A DNA stretch of 64,000 nucleotides from Paguma larvata (GCA_030068075.1 CM057829.1:81955132-82019131), one strand, 5' to 3'. Counted from the stretch's first letter, positions 47,426-59,769 are shown. The notes: generated from the letters alone by a model not told the origin. Program-made: numbers and translations.

Positions 47426-48340
47426 CACAAGATAAAAAGGCAATGTGTGTGACATCTAGCAGAAACAACAGAAAACAGAAACAGAGTAAAAGACTTCAGA
47501 AAATTCATCAGCTGCAAATTATTTTTTTTTTAAAAAGAGACATCGGTTTACTCTATTTTTAAGAAAAAGAAGACCAGCTTGGTGATAGCAGCATGCAATA
47601 AAATATTTTAAAAAGTACATACATTATTGGAGAAAGAATTAAAATTATACGGGTGAAAAATATAACCGAAATTTAAAACTCAGTGCATAAGAGTGGCAGC
47701 ATATTAGTCATAAAAGAAGAGAAAAAAGAGTAAAACAAAAGCTGAGCCAAAACAATTCTGAAAGTAGCACACAGAGGGATCCAAACAAGAACGAATTTAA
47801 AAGGTATAGGTGAAAGAGTGAAAAGGTATAAAATATATTTATTTTGGTTCCAGAGAAAGGAGAAAAGAAGGGGCAGAAAAGTATTTCAAAAGAAAACAGT
47901 TGAGAATATGCAACAAAGTCAAAAAGTCCCAAGTATGTTAAATAAAAATAAATGCAAATTTCGACAGAGTTGAATCAAACCACAGAAAATAAAAGACAAA
48001 GATTTAAAAAATCCTAATATAAGAAAAATGGCAGTAAGAATTAGATTGATATTGAATTTTCAAATGCAAAAATGGTAGATATTGATGTATCATCCAAATA
48101 TTAATCAAAAGACAGTTAATACCAGAAAAAATTGAAAAAGGGCTTTGTAACAATATAAAAGTTTTAATTTGGCAAAACAGTATAACAGTTTTGAATCTGC
48201 ATATTTTGAAAAATATAGCCTTAACATTCACAAAGGAAGAAAATATAAATTTGCAAAGAGAGGTAGACCATAATCCACATGAGATATTTTAACACACTTC
48301 TCAATAACTGACAGAAAAATCAGACAGAAGGGTCAGTGAG

Positions 48341-48685
48341 CTTCCCTTCCCTTTAGCAATCAAACCACTGAGGTTTTACTCAAAGAATACAAAAACACTA
48401 ACTCAAAGGGATACATGAACCCCTATGTTTATAGCAGCAATATTTACTGTAGCCAAGATAGGGAAGTAGCCCGTGTCCATTGATGAATAAAGAAGAGGTG
48501 GTATACATATACAATAAAATATTAATCAGCCATAAAAATGAATGAAATCTTGCCTTTTCCAACAACATGGCTGGAACTAGAGAGTATAATACTAAGCAAA
48601 ATAAGTCAGAGAAAGACAAAAAACAACAGATTTCACTCATGTGTGGAATTTAAGAAACAAAACAAACAAGCAAAGGGGGAAAAAA

Positions 48686-48720
<35 letters not shown>

Positions 48721-48934
48721 CCAAGAAACAGACTCTTAACTAAAGAGAACAAACTGATGGTTACCACAGGGGCAGGGGTGGATGGGTAAAACAGATGATG
48801 GGGAATAAGGAGTATATTTGTCATGATGAACCCCGGGTATTGTATGGAAATGTTGTACTATATTGTACACCTGAAACTAATATAACACTGCATGTTAACT
48901 GTACTGGAATTAAAATAAAGACTTTAAAAAAAAA
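48341..48934 (+). mobile_element. Younger carnivore L1 3' end inside the old L1
   Basis: Carries the carnivore L1 3' end: 'gggatacatgaacccctatg', 'aaaatgaatgaaatcttgcc', 'atttcactcatgtgtggaat', 'cagactcttaactaaagaga', ending in a poly(A) run near 48926-48934. A near-perfect 10-bp duplication (ggtcagtgag 48331-48340; ggttagtgag 48935-48944) flanks it. A (GA)n run lies at about 48689-48718. Confidence 0.88.
48689..48719 (+). repeat. (GA)n microsatellite in L1 3' UTR
   Basis: A pure GA run of about 15 units within the G/A-rich part of the carnivore L1 3' UTR. The 83-codon frame crossing it reads an ER repeat and is not a gene. Confidence 0.95.
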
Positions 48935-49393
48935 GGTTAGTGAGTTTATAGAAAATACGAACACACGAAAAAACACATGCATGCATGTACATATATGAAA
49001 ACTTTTTTTCTAGCACACATAGACTATTACAAAAATCAATTTATACTGGACCATAAAATAAACTTTAAAAAGTTTCAAAGGCTAAAATCATATTAGCATG
49101 TTCTCTCATCATAAAACAATTAAGCAAGAAATAAATAATCAAATAACTAAAACATTTGTCTATGATTGGAAATTTAAAATTTAATTTAAAATTTATCTAT
49201 GGATCAAAAGCTTAAAAAACAAAAACCAAAAATTAGAATTTACTTTTATCTCACCTTTGTGAATTCAGCTAGGACCATAATTTTGGGAAAAAATTAAGTA
49301 CATATGTTAAAGAAGAAGAAGCCAGAAAATTAATGAGTTAAGAATCTGTCTCACCAAGTCAGAATAATAACAATAAATAAACCCAAGAAACTA

Positions 49394-49732
49394 CAGCTGA
49401 CCCTTGAAGAGCATGGGTGTGAACTACCTGGGTATGCTCATTTTTTTCAATAAATACAAAACAGAACTGTGAATGATATTTTCTATTCTTTATGATATTC
49501 TTAATCTTATATTGTTTCCTTTTTCTAGCTTACTTTATTATAAGAACAAAGCATATAAGACATAGACCATATAAAATAATGTGCTAATTGATGGTTTCTG
49601 TTACCCACAAAACTTCCAGTCAACAGTAGGGTATTAGTGGCTAACTTTTTGCCAAGTCAAAAGTTACACATGAATTTTCAACTGCACCGAGCATTGATAC
49701 CCGTAATCCCCACATTGTTCAAGGATGAGCTG
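49394..49732 (+). mobile_element. Tigger/MER2-type DNA transposon (Tc1-mariner superfamily)
   Basis: A complete non-autonomous element of 339 bp. Terminal inverted repeats are CAGCTGACCCTTGAAGAGCA at the left and the complement of GTTCAAGGATGAGCTG at the right. The TA target duplication lies at 49392-49393 and 49733-49734. The internal 'tcatttttttcaataaatac' is typical. It interrupts the old L1 and is therefore younger than it. It is too short to encode a transposase. Confidence 0.9.
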
Positions 49733-50030
49733 TAGAATGAAGAAAAAATGGTACTAAGAGCAAAAAGTAATAAAATAAAAAAAACATACTACAGGAAGGA
49801 TCAATAGACACAGATTTTATTCTTGGAAATTGGAAATTGTCTGTCTCTCAAGAAACTAAGTTAGAAAAAAAGGTAAGAGTAAGCAATATTAGTAACAAAG
49901 GAGGGGACATAGCTACAAATGCTACAGACATTAAAGGAATAATGTCTTATAAAAATGATATGCCAATAAATATAAAAATAAAATGTACCAAAAGTGATCA
50001 AAAAGGAAATGTTAATACTATATAGTCCAG

Positions 50031-50690
50031 GAGATTGAATCAGTGCTTTTCATCAAAGAAAACTGCAATACAAGATGTGTCTGCAAGTTAAGGTCTAGTA
50101 TTTTCTATCTTATATAAACTTTTCCGGAGGGGGGAAAGGGTTAGAGAGAAGGAGAAAGAGATAGAAGAGAAGAGTAGGAGAGGAAGAAGGGAGTAGCTGA
50201 ATTTGGACAAAAATTGTTCAAAATGGATATCCCAGTATTTCGATTTCAATTTCAAAAACTCTAGTTCTCTCAATTTGGCTTTCTAGCAAGCACTATGCTT
50301 AAGGTTGAGTTTCACTTACTCCCCAAATTATTCTTTTGTTTTTTCTTATTGATATTAAAAAGATTTTTTCTTATTAATGATATTTTCCTGCTATAATATT
50401 TGAAGGGTAGCCATAGGAAAAGGAAAAAATAAAATCACTTCCTGTAAAAAATGGTTTATATTTAAAATATCATAGCAGTAGTTAAGCACTCTAAAATTTC
50501 AAACTCACTGTGACCCAAAACTATGGGTCCTAGTAATCTCTATGAAAAGGTGAAAAATTATATGTCTTACAATATCATTCTATACTTCGTAGCCCTTCTA
50601 ACCTTTTAAAAGACACCTTCCAGAGTTGATGAGAAAGTATTTCAATATTTTTACAAAATGAGCTAAAAGACACTTCACTATATTTAAATA
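50031..50690. other. Non-coding stretch with a GA-rich tract
   Basis: A purine-rich, low-complexity tract lies at about 50125-50195. Nothing else recognised. Confidence 0.4.
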
Positions 50691-50691
50691 T

Positions 50692-50869
50692 AAGTTGATT
50701 GATTGATTGATTGCTGGACAGAGAGAGAGAGCATGAGAACAGGGGAGAGGGGAAAATCCCAAGCCATCTCATAAAGCCCAACAGGGGCTCAATCCCACAA
50801 CCCCGGGATCATGACCTGAGCCAAAATCAAGAGTTGAATGGTCAAACAACTCATCCATCTAGGTGCCCC
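50692..50869 (-). mobile_element. Diverged felid SINE, inverted, with (TTGA)n at the tail
   Basis: 'gggatcatgacctgagccaa' and the decayed head complement 'caactcatccatctaggtgc' identify it. The tail complement is replaced by a short TTGA repeat (50695-50713). The body is shortened and strongly diverged. Confidence 0.85.
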
Positions 50870-50874
50870 TAAAG

Positions 50875-51075
50875 ATACATTTTTGAAATAAAAAGATCTC
50901 TATGTGAATCTATGAATATTTAAACATTCCAAATTAAGTAACTCTGAGAAGTTTAAAATGAAAAGAAAAATAATGATTTTTCTACTACCTATTGAGTTCT
51001 TTATATTTTGGGTGTGCAGTTTTGGAAGCAGGATCAGGAGATAGGAGAACACCTGTCCATAACGGGTAAAGAGAT
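50875..51075. other. Non-coding spacer
   Basis: No gene or nameable repeat seen. Confidence 0.35.
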
Positions 51076-51079
51076 TTCT

Positions 51080-51930
51080 CCCAGAGGCTACTCAAGGAAA
51101 GGGGAGGAAGAGTAGTGAAGGAAGGAGAAGGGGTGATAATATTGCCAGGGAGGCACTAGGAGCTGCACGTGTGATCCCCTTACTCCAAATACCCAGTAAA
51201 GGAAATGTAGGAAATATTTGGTACAATTAATTCCTTGTGGGAAGCCCTAAGGGAGACAGCCTCTCTTGATTGATTTGAAGTATGACACAGATGGTTTACA
51301 GGTATAAGAAAGGAAGGCAGAAGGAGAGAAGAGGAACCGGACACATACATTTCCAAAAGCATATGGATATTAGAATCAGCAGAGATCTGGAATCTTGAGT
51401 GAGGCTGTAGGACTTGCATGAACCATCAAACTGGGGTTGAAGATTTATTCAAGGCAACTTTATCTAATCTTATGTGGCAGAGAGAGCCCAGCTCACAGGT
51501 TTTTATAAGGCCTACTCAGGGAATAACTCTCACCTTCATGCTTGGGACCTGTAGTCACTCAAGCACATCTTGGTGCCCCCAACTATGAGGGTATGAGACG
51601 TAGAACATTCGAAACTGAAGAACTAGATGGTTTCTTACTTTTAAGAGTTGGACATGCTAACTTTGAAACAAGTAGTATAATTTTGTCTTGAGCAGTCGCT
51701 AATCTTTGATTCAGGAACCTCTTCCTGTATGCCAACAGCCAAAGAGAGACCTGATTCTTTTACAGAAGGCCTAAATTTCCTAGGACTCCACTTTTTCTAA
51801 ATGTGCCTCACATACTTCTTTTCTCTCACCTTTTTAGTGACATGACTAAAAATGTAGTTTCAGTTAGGACATTAAAGGCTAGATTTTTGAGATATCTTAC
51901 TATGTTTCTTGGCTATGTTTCTCTAACCCA
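51080..51930 (-). mobile_element. Possible old retroviral LTR, inverted
   Basis: On the minus strand a TATAAAA box (complement at about 51503-51509) is followed after some 60 bases by AATAAA (complement near 51446), the spacing expected for the U3/R part of a gammaretrovirus-type LTR. No terminal repeats or duplication could be fixed, so boundaries and identity are uncertain. Confidence 0.3.
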
Positions 51931-51947
51931 CAAATAATAAATATTTA

Positions 51948-52153
51948 AAAAACTTTTTTAATGCTTATTTATTTTTCAGAGAGACAGAGCACAAGGGGAG
52001 GGGCAGAGAGAAAGGGAGACACAGAATCTGATGCAGGCTCCAGGCTCGGAGCTGTCAGCACAGAACCCAATGCGGGGCTTGAACTCATGAGCTGTGAGAT
52101 AATGACCTGAGCCAAAGTCGGATGCTTAACCGACTGAGCCACCCAGGTGCCCA
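51948..52153 (-). mobile_element. Felid tRNA-Lys SINE, inverted
   Basis: A full inverted copy with 'ggctccaggctcggagctgt' and head complement 'ccgactgagccacccaggtg'. A weak duplication around AATAAAT may flank it. Confidence 0.92.
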
Positions 52154-52255
52154 ATAAATGAGAATTTTAAAATGAGGCATTTCAAGGTCCATAGTGGAAG
52201 GTAAAGGTAAATGATAAAAATGTTCAATCCACTTTAGGCCAGCAAGGAGGGAGGT

Positions 52256-52345
52256 CTGTGTGTGTGTGTCTGTGTGTGTGTATGTGTGTGCGTGCGCACC
52301 TGTGTGCATGTGCCTGTGTGTATGTGTGCACGCACACATGTGTTT
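52256..52345 (+). repeat. (TG)n-rich alternating purine-pyrimidine tract
   Basis: About 90 bases of imperfect TG repeats with GTGCGTGCGCAC and GTGCACGCACACATGTG inside. Frames crossing it (CV or HT repeats) are artefacts. Confidence 0.95.
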
Positions 52346-52479
52346 GAGAACACTCTGTGGCCCTCAAAGCAAAACATACATGTCACTCTTCTCAATCAGG
52401 AGAATCCCAGATTTTATGGGATAGAGCAGTACAAGAACATAACACATCAATTTCTACTATACATTCAGATCTAGAAGCA

Positions 52480-54700
52480 ACAAAACCTGTACGGAGTCCT
52501 TGTCACAAGATCATGTTGGCCTCCCTTTCCTCCACTGTTAACTTTGCCCAAACCCCATCAGATGAGCTTGGGTAGCCCCTTGCTCCACCTGCATCATATA
52601 GGATGGTGAAGTTCTGTCCAGCAGAGCCATTAGCGTTTGAGCCTCTGCCCTTCTTAGAAGTTCCCCAGCATCCTTAGATGGGTGCATATAGCTTTGAGTC
52701 ATCCTCCTGAACAGGGAGACCAGGTCCCTGTGCCTAATCATCCCCATCATTAAAGTAGAGAAGATCAGGATAGAAGAGTAAAGAGGAACCAAGGGCCTGG
52801 AGGGAGAGAGCCACTCTGAGCCAATAAGCAAGGCTCTGTATTTACTTCTAGTTGCAAGCAGCATGGCAGTGACTTATGACAACCGCACAAACTTCTGTTT
52901 TCAGCTCATCCAAATCCTTATATAGGGTAGCAAGGTCATTATTGCTGACACCATCAATTTTGGGACTCTTATCTCAGCAGTCACATTGCTTTCTGCCTGG
53001 GCCCAGGAGGTTCGTTTGACTGATTCGGGCTTGACTTGCATGGTGGCAACCTTTGTTCAGGAGTCCATCTTAATCCGTGGCATCTGCTGTCATTACAAGA
53101 ATAATATTTCTTGTTTTCACTCAGTAGGAAGAGTGACTTTTGTTATCTTTCCCTTCATATAGAGGTTCTTTTATCCCAAGGAAGTCTAGCCTTGCAACAG
53201 TCACATGATTTCTTTTGTTTTTCTTGTGCCGTTTTGACATTCTATCACTGTTGCTCTCAGCCACTAACTTTAAACTGAGGCTATCTCGGCAAGGCTGATT
53301 GAGTTAGTTTATCTATGCTCCTTGAGGTTAGTTTCTTATTTTCTGGTCACCTTCATCAGCTTTATAAACCAAATCCAAGCAGTAAGAGACCAAATACTAG
53401 CCAGTGCCTCATCTATGATTTCTTGTGGGAGTTTAGTTCTGTCATGAATTGTCCCTGAGAATGACAAAGCTCTCTTACAGCAGCAAGGACTCACTGCAGA
53501 AAGACCCAAATAAATTTAATATTGGCAGGATAGACTGTAGGAGGTGCTGAGCCATAAGATGGCCCCTCCATTACTATTCCTCTCAACAAGTCTTATGTGT
53601 CTGGCCTCATCCCCCAAGCAAACCAGCCAAGATTCTATGATTTTCTAGGATTTTGCAACAGAAGTTATGAATATCCGTGTTTTACCTGTGTGGTGCACAT
53701 CTTTGCAATTGTTTTCTTAAGAGGGTCAGCAGTATCTGCTCTCTCCTCACTCCCAAATAAATCTTAGTGTCAGCTATTATAATGGCATAGACCTGAAGGT
53801 GACTGCCAGATTGGTAAGTAAGTCCTTCCTCTCCTGCCCCTCCACCCCCAGCCTAGGAAACAGTAAACAATACCTAGGCAGTACCTGGGCATCCATATTT
53901 GAACCTGCTTCCTGGTACTCATCCTGCAATTCCTTATCAACAAGCAATAAAGTATGGGACCATTTATTACTCACATAACTTTGTCAACACATCACTACTG
54001 ATTCCCACAGATTTTACTCAAATCCTATTAATTCGCTCACAAGATTCTCATCTTTCCTCTTCCAGAAAGCCATGTCTCTGTAAGCATATTACCGACATTG
54101 CCAAAAGTCATCAACGAAACTCTGAAGGTTTGGACTTAGCCTGCTAAACTTCATGGATGCTGGCAAATGACTCAAGACTACAGGGGCAAAGATAAGAGTT
54201 GGTTAATTGCAATAGCAGTACTAAAGCATTAGCCTTTGTACCATTTTCCTGAGCCCCGAGTTTTACAAGGGGACATGGATTGGGCCATATAGTCTCTGAC
54301 TCATATTATAGGAGAGGGATATTTTACATGACAGAGTGAGCATACCTGCCTCTTTCTCCAGAGAGGGTCAACCATCTCAATCTTCCAGGCCTGTAAACAA
54401 GCCTGTTACTTGCTTTAGACATTAATTCTACCATCCAACCCTATTCTTCATAAAAATACCCTTTAAAAGCTAGTCTAGAACAAAGGGCAGTCAATGCCCC
54501 TACTAGTAAAATGTACAGAAATAAGAGGCCCACAGAAAATTGTCTCCCAAGTTAAAGAAGATAATTTCAGGAATAAACTGGTTTATCTAGTTATTTTTTG
54601 CAACCAGAGAACTAGTTGGCCATACCCTTTTGGTTAGGATTATGTGGATGTATGCTGAATCCCATGCACACAAATATAAATGCAAGGTGCGAGGACATTT
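52480..54700. other. Unclassified block, possible decayed provirus interior
   Basis: No repeat I can name. Minus frames include one of 108 codons (52538-52864) and one of 65 codons (53777-53974), separated by stops. If the minus-strand LTR-like segment at 51080-51930 is real, this block would lie upstream of it, where a provirus interior would be. No retroviral motif (reverse transcriptase YXDD, protease DTG, zinc knuckle) was found, so the idea is weak. Confidence 0.25.
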
Positions 54701-55275
54701 TTTTCATATATATATTTTTTTTCCAAAAAAAAAAACATGAAGCCACTTTTGGAACTAAGATTCTTTAGAGGTGGATAAAGAGTACATATTATCTACATCG
54801 GATATTAAAAAGGGAATGAAAGAAGGAAGTATAAGAAGATTATAATGAAATAACTGCAATAACAAATGTAAAATGATACAGAGACAAGAATGATGGAAGA
54901 AACTGAACACTCGATTAGATCAGCACGATGGAGTGAGAACCAGAAATCTATGGAGCAAGAGTATGTTTTGGTTTCACAGCTAACGTAGATTCTGGCATGA
55001 TTAGATTTATTACTCTGAATTGTCCCTGTCCTTTGAAAATAATTATTGAAGGCGATTCTATATTATTGAATGATATAAGGGAAGTAAAGCAAATTTTGAA
55101 AAAGTAGTGATAGCTCAACTTTACATTTAGGAGGTAAGAGCAACAGTATTAAAATAGTACAAGAAAAACAAAGCAAAGTATGTGATATTATAAGGTCAAT
55201 CTTCTTTGGGAAAAGAATACTTCTATGAAAAGGAAGATGGGGAAAATCTTTCTCTCTACCTTTGTAGATTTAAAA
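54701..55275. other. AT-rich non-coding stretch
   Basis: T and A runs at 54697-54734; no gene or nameable repeat seen. Confidence 0.35.
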
Positions 55276-55284
55276 AAGGGGAGG

Positions 55285-55492
55285 GAGGCTGCCCGCATGG
55301 CTCGGCCGGTTAAGCATCCAACTTCGGCTCAGGTCATGATCTTACAGTTTGTGAGTCTGAGCCCTGCATCAGGCTCTTTGCTGATGGCTCAGAGCCTGGA
55401 GCCTGCTTCGGATTCTGTGTCTCCCTCTCTCTCTGCTCCTCCCCTACTCATGCTCTGTCTCTGTCTCAAATATAAATAGATGTTTAAAAACA
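55285..55492 (+). mobile_element. Felid tRNA-Lys SINE
   Basis: Altered head 'gaggctgcccgcatggctcg' followed by a normal 'ttcggctcaggtcatgatct', 'gcctggagcctgcttcgga' and CT-rich half. The tail is 'tcaaatataaatagatgttt'. The target duplication is not clear. Confidence 0.92.
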
Positions 55493-55654
55493 ATGAAAGG
55501 ACTCATTTTATGTGACTAAAATGAATATCACAAACTTATACTTAAAATTTGCATGAATTTAGATTAACCTGGAACTTTAGATTCAGAAAACTATAAAGGG
55601 TCATTACTCTACTTGCATTCTAATCTCTATACCTGAGTTCTGAGTAATGTGAAT

Positions 55655-55805
55655 ACAGAAAGGGAGAGAGATCTAGAAGAAAGAGGAGGAAGAGGAAGGT
55701 GAGGAAGGTGAATGTGAAGGAGGGAGGAAGAAGGAAGCAAAGAAGACAGAATAAAGGACTAAGAAAGGACCAAAAAAAGGAGAGAGACAGGGAGACAGAG
55801 ACCTC
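55655..55805 (+). repeat. Purine-rich low-complexity tract
   Basis: GAA/GGA-rich tract of about 150 bases with few pyrimidines. The frames crossing it on both strands are low-complexity. Confidence 0.85.
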
Positions 55806-58435
55806 ATTTTTAGTGCCCAAATACATAATCTATAATGGTGTTTCAGTTAATGATATAAGATTAAAAGTATGGCAAGCTCTACAATACTCATACATGATGT
55901 TTGGTGGCTTTTACTATGAAAAAATAAAAACAGCCTGTAATTGTGTATCAGTAAAACAAAAATGGAGGTAGGTTCAAAGACCGGTATCATTAGAGTAGAT
56001 GCCCGAGCCCACTTTCCCCCAGTTCTTTTCCAACCAACCTCAGCATGTACTCCTCAGACCACAGCAGGGAAAAGGCTTGTCAATATTTGTACTGAATCCT
56101 GGTGTTTAGACTTCTTAAAAGATAAATGATTAAAAGGTTGGAATCAAATGAATTACTGAATTCCTTATCAACAGTTTCCAAACTGTATGTGATATTTTCC
56201 AGAATAGTAGTAGATTCACTTAAATGCATTTGTTTAGTTTTTCAAGGACTTTTGACTTATTTAAAATCAGAATGGTTTATTGTGGCACCCTCTTTTCAGC
56301 AGGAAGGTTACAAAAAGTGTACTGAATATCAGTTGATTCATAAAAATAATTTTAGAAAATAGCTTTTTCATCAGTGTTATTAGAATATTAAAAGATTTAT
56401 TTGTATAGCTAAAGTTTACTCTAATATTTGTCTTCCCTTTATCTATCTTACAAGAGCAAACAATGTACTCCCAGAAAGGCTGGGTTAATATTAATATCAG
56501 AAGCAGTAGGTTGAAAGTTGAATTGTATTACATTTGATATTCCTTAACTGACTACACCTTTGAATTTTGTAGTGCTATCCAAATGATATACAATATAAAC
56601 TGTTTGACATAAAATCCCTTTAATAACTTGAGAGTCTGTCAGAATTCAGACATTTTGTGTATTGCCTGCTATTCAAGGGAAAATTATTTGCACCATTTTG
56701 GTGTATTGATTTGTCTTCTTTGTTGTTTCCTGGAGAGATTCTATTATTGAACTGAAAGAAATATTCAGCAGTCACTTTGCTCTGACTCTCAGTAAGAAGG
56801 AATTGTTTTAATATGATTATAAATTGAAGAGTAAAGTAAAATCTACCATAACTTTCTCGGTCAGCTCTGGTTCTCTTTTTCGACTGAAACTATCTTCTAA
56901 AAGTTATGAAAACAGTATCAAATACCTGGGAACTACACAGTTGTGGGGGCCTACACTTTCCATCCTAAAATTACAATTTCCATAAAATATTTCATGACAG
57001 ACTTGACATAAACTCAACTATTGCGTTGCTCCTTCTAAGATTTTCTTTCAGATTATCCAATATGGGGGTGATTAAGATTGAAAATACTAGCGAATTTGAA
57101 CACACTTCTTTGATTTCATGTGCTATGCTACTGTTGCTCTCCTGAAAATAGAAATGACTACTATCCATTTCCGTTCAATTAGGCCAAATCCTCTCCACCT
57201 GGCCATCCTTCATAGAACCATCACCCTTTATTTTCTACCTACCAAAAGGCGAATATGTCAGGCTCTCTACACTAAACTAAAGGTGATAGTTTTAAGATTG
57301 TTTCCTTTATATCCCACTAGTGGTTTCCAACATTTCTCTTCACTAATATTCAAACGGACTAATATAAAAACGGAAGGAGAGAAGAAAGAGAAATGTTCTT
57401 TCAAGGGTCCTGAAGGTCTTGTCACCTTTGAAATGGACTGGTGGGACGTGGGCTACTCTGTCTCCTCATCTTCCTATCAATCCACTGAACAGCGTTGCAG
57501 CAGTCACTTACACACCAGGAAGAAATAAAGTCCCCAAACAACTGCTCGCTCAGTGTGTTATTAGCTCTCCCAATGTCAGTCGAAAGTGTTTTCATCCTTC
57601 AGTGTTTTCTCAGCCTGGCAGAAAAATGGATAATGGATGATGATGTGGATGACAAAGGGCATGGACTCTGGAACTGATGAAGAGGAGAGAGAATTTGATA
57701 AGAAAAGCACCTCTGAGGCCACAGCACTATGAAAAACTCTCACACACACGAGTGGAGCCCCTTTGTTGCTTCTGTGTTGTCTACTTCTCTCGTCTCCCAA
57801 GCTCATGCCATCTTCTCTCCCAGCTTACGTGCAGTTGTGAAAAGAGCAGACACGTAAAGTTGGTTGATGACAAGGATTATTATCATTTCTCCAGTAATGT
57901 CTAAGGTAGATTTATAAATCCTTGCATTTTCAATTTCCGTTTCTTTTTTTTAATCTCTTAGATGGCTATGGGAAACTATCACTACTAACAATAATTCCTG
58001 CTGTGCATCTAAAAACCACACTGCACAAGAAGTAACCGAAACTTACATGCACCAGTATTCAGATATGTTATGACGATGAGATTTATTGCATAGTTACGTG
58101 TTAATCAGAGCAGCGTAAGGCCTTTTGGATGGTGAATCGTGTCACAGGACAAACTCTGGGGATGTAATCATCATAGAAAAGGGTGAGGTGACGGCGTCAG
58201 GGGTGCGAAAGGAACAGAATATATTTAGTTGAATAATTTAAAAGAATTGTTCATCTGTCAATTGCTCTTGATTCTTTCTCTATAATCCTTTCCATCAGCA
58301 CTCTTTCCTCCACCTTCTCAGTCCCCTATTGTTTTAGTCCTTGTTGCCTTTGTAGTTTTCCTGAAGATCACTCTCCTCTAGTAGGTATTTAGCGTTTGCA
58401 TTTTTGGAATGAGGGATGTTTCCTTGCCTCTAACC
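55806..58435. other. 2.6-kb repeat-poor non-coding stretch
   Basis: No repeat recognised. The longest frame, 136 codons plus (57118-57528), and its overlapping neighbours are unrecognised. Their overlaps in several frames argue against coding. Confidence 0.4.
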
Positions 58436-58439
58436 TGTA

Positions 58440-58770
58440 CTTATCCACTTTGCTTCGAAGCCTTTTCTCAAACACCTGTGCTGTGCCTAGCCTTATTCTA
58501 AGAGGACAGCAGCACACCGGTCCCAGGCCCATGTGCTTGATAACATAACATGGGCCCCCACAGGTGCTCACTTTACTCATGTCTTCCTTTAGTTTCCACT
58601 CAAACAAGACCCATTGTCTTTCTCAATTCGTCCTGGTTGAAGTTTCTTAATGTTTCAATTCTCAGCTTAAACATCATTTTGCTCCATAAAACCTTCTCCA
58701 TACCAGGTTTATTCTATGAAGAGCTGTGTTTCTAGCACGTAATACTTTGCCCAGGTAATCTTTGTTCAAT
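58440..58770 (+). mobile_element. L2 LINE fragment
   Basis: 'tactcatgtcttcctttagt', 'ctcagcttaaacatcatttt', 'gctccataaaaccttctcc' and 'tttctagcacgtaatacttt' follow the L2 order in plus orientation, cut off by the SINE region at 58.78 kb. Confidence 0.6.
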
Positions 58771-58782
58771 ATATTTATTTGT

Positions 58783-58975
58783 TTTTTTTAATGTTTATTT
58801 TTATTTTTGAGAGACAGAGCATGAACTGGGGAGGGGCAGAGACAGAGAATGCAAAGCAGGCTCCAGGCTCTGAGCTGTCAGCACAGAGCCCGGCATGGAC
58901 TTGAAACCATGAACTGTGAGATCAAGACCTGAGCTGAAATCGGATGCTTAACCAACTGAGCCACCCAGGCGCCCC
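58783..58975 (-). mobile_element. Felid tRNA-Lys SINE, inverted
   Basis: A full inverted copy: 'ggctccaggctctgagctgt', 'ccaactgagccacccaggcg', CCCC end. An imperfect duplication (atatttatttgtt / atatttgttgtt) flanks it. Confidence 0.93.
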
Positions 58976-58979
58976 TTTA

Positions 58980-59560
58980 TATTTGTTGTTTTAATGGAAA
59001 CCAAGAAACATAAGCTGAAAAATGGCAAAGGTCGTAGTATTTTTCATCAAAGTTTTATTTTCATGTTTCAAAGAAAGCATCAATCATATTTAGAGCTAAG
59101 AACGACAAGTACATACATAAAAAGGAGGTCAAGACCCTATTAAACACAGTATGTTAAACTCTCACCATCCACTGCCATCTTTGGCTCATTAAGCAAGTAA
59201 GCAAACTGTAGACATTTTAAAGATTAAAAAGTATGGAAATCCACTATATATTTTTTCACTTTTTTTTTTTTTTTTGGAACATGCAACTAAAAACTATCCC
59301 AATTGCTGAGACTTAATGAAATTACATGTGTAATAAAAGTGAGTGAAGTGTGGATTGATTTTACTTAACAAGCTACACAATCAGCGGTGTCCAACCTGAG
59401 GGTTATAGAATTATTGCAAAAGCTCCATAAATCATGTTTGCACTGAACCTGTGTTTACCCCAGGTAACCATCCTGGTCTTTCTGGCCATCCAACACAAAG
59501 CCGATTCCAAACTTTACTAACTTACTCGACATGATCAAAAGCCAGGCTAGTGATCGGAAC
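58980..59560. other. Non-coding stretch
   Basis: No gene found. A T run lies at about 59259-59275. Confidence 0.35.
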
Positions 59561-59571
59561 AAGAGACATAG

Positions 59572-59769
59572 GGTCAGCGCAACTGGGTGGCTCAGTCCCT
59601 TAAGTGCCTGACTCTTGATTTTGGCTTAGGTCATGATCTCAAGGTTTGTGAGGTTGAGTCCCGCATCAGGCTCTGTGCTGACAGCGCAGAGCCTGCTCAG
59701 GATTCTCTCTCACCCTCTCTCTCTGATTCTCCCCGACCCTCTCTCTCTCTCAAGATAATTTTTTTTAAG
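59572..59769 (+). mobile_element. Felid tRNA-Lys SINE
   Basis: Head 'cgcaactgggtggctcagtc', core 'taggtcatgatctcaagg', shortened 3' half, and an AATTTTTTTTAA tail instead of AAATAAATAAA. A short duplication (agagacat at 59562-59569 and 59770-59777) flanks it. Confidence 0.9.

Larger units (their letters stand above)
47430..50030 (+). mobile_element. Old L1 (ORF1/ORF2 junction and ORF2 N-terminal part), twice interrupted
   Basis: A-rich decayed L1. 'attaatcaaaagacagttaa' lies near the ORF2 start; 'gaaaatataaatttgcaaag' and 'atattttaacacacttctca' precede the younger L1; 'ggaccataaaataaacttta' and 'agcatgttctctcatcataa' follow it. After the DNA transposon come 'agtaacaaaggaggggacat' and 'agctacaaatgctacagac'. 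The order matches L1 ORF2 from the endonuclease part onward. All frames are broken. Confidence 0.75.

Noticed and set aside
57118..57528. 136-codon plus-strand frame
   Set aside because: Not recognised, and overlapped by other frames on both strands. No exon signals were convincing.
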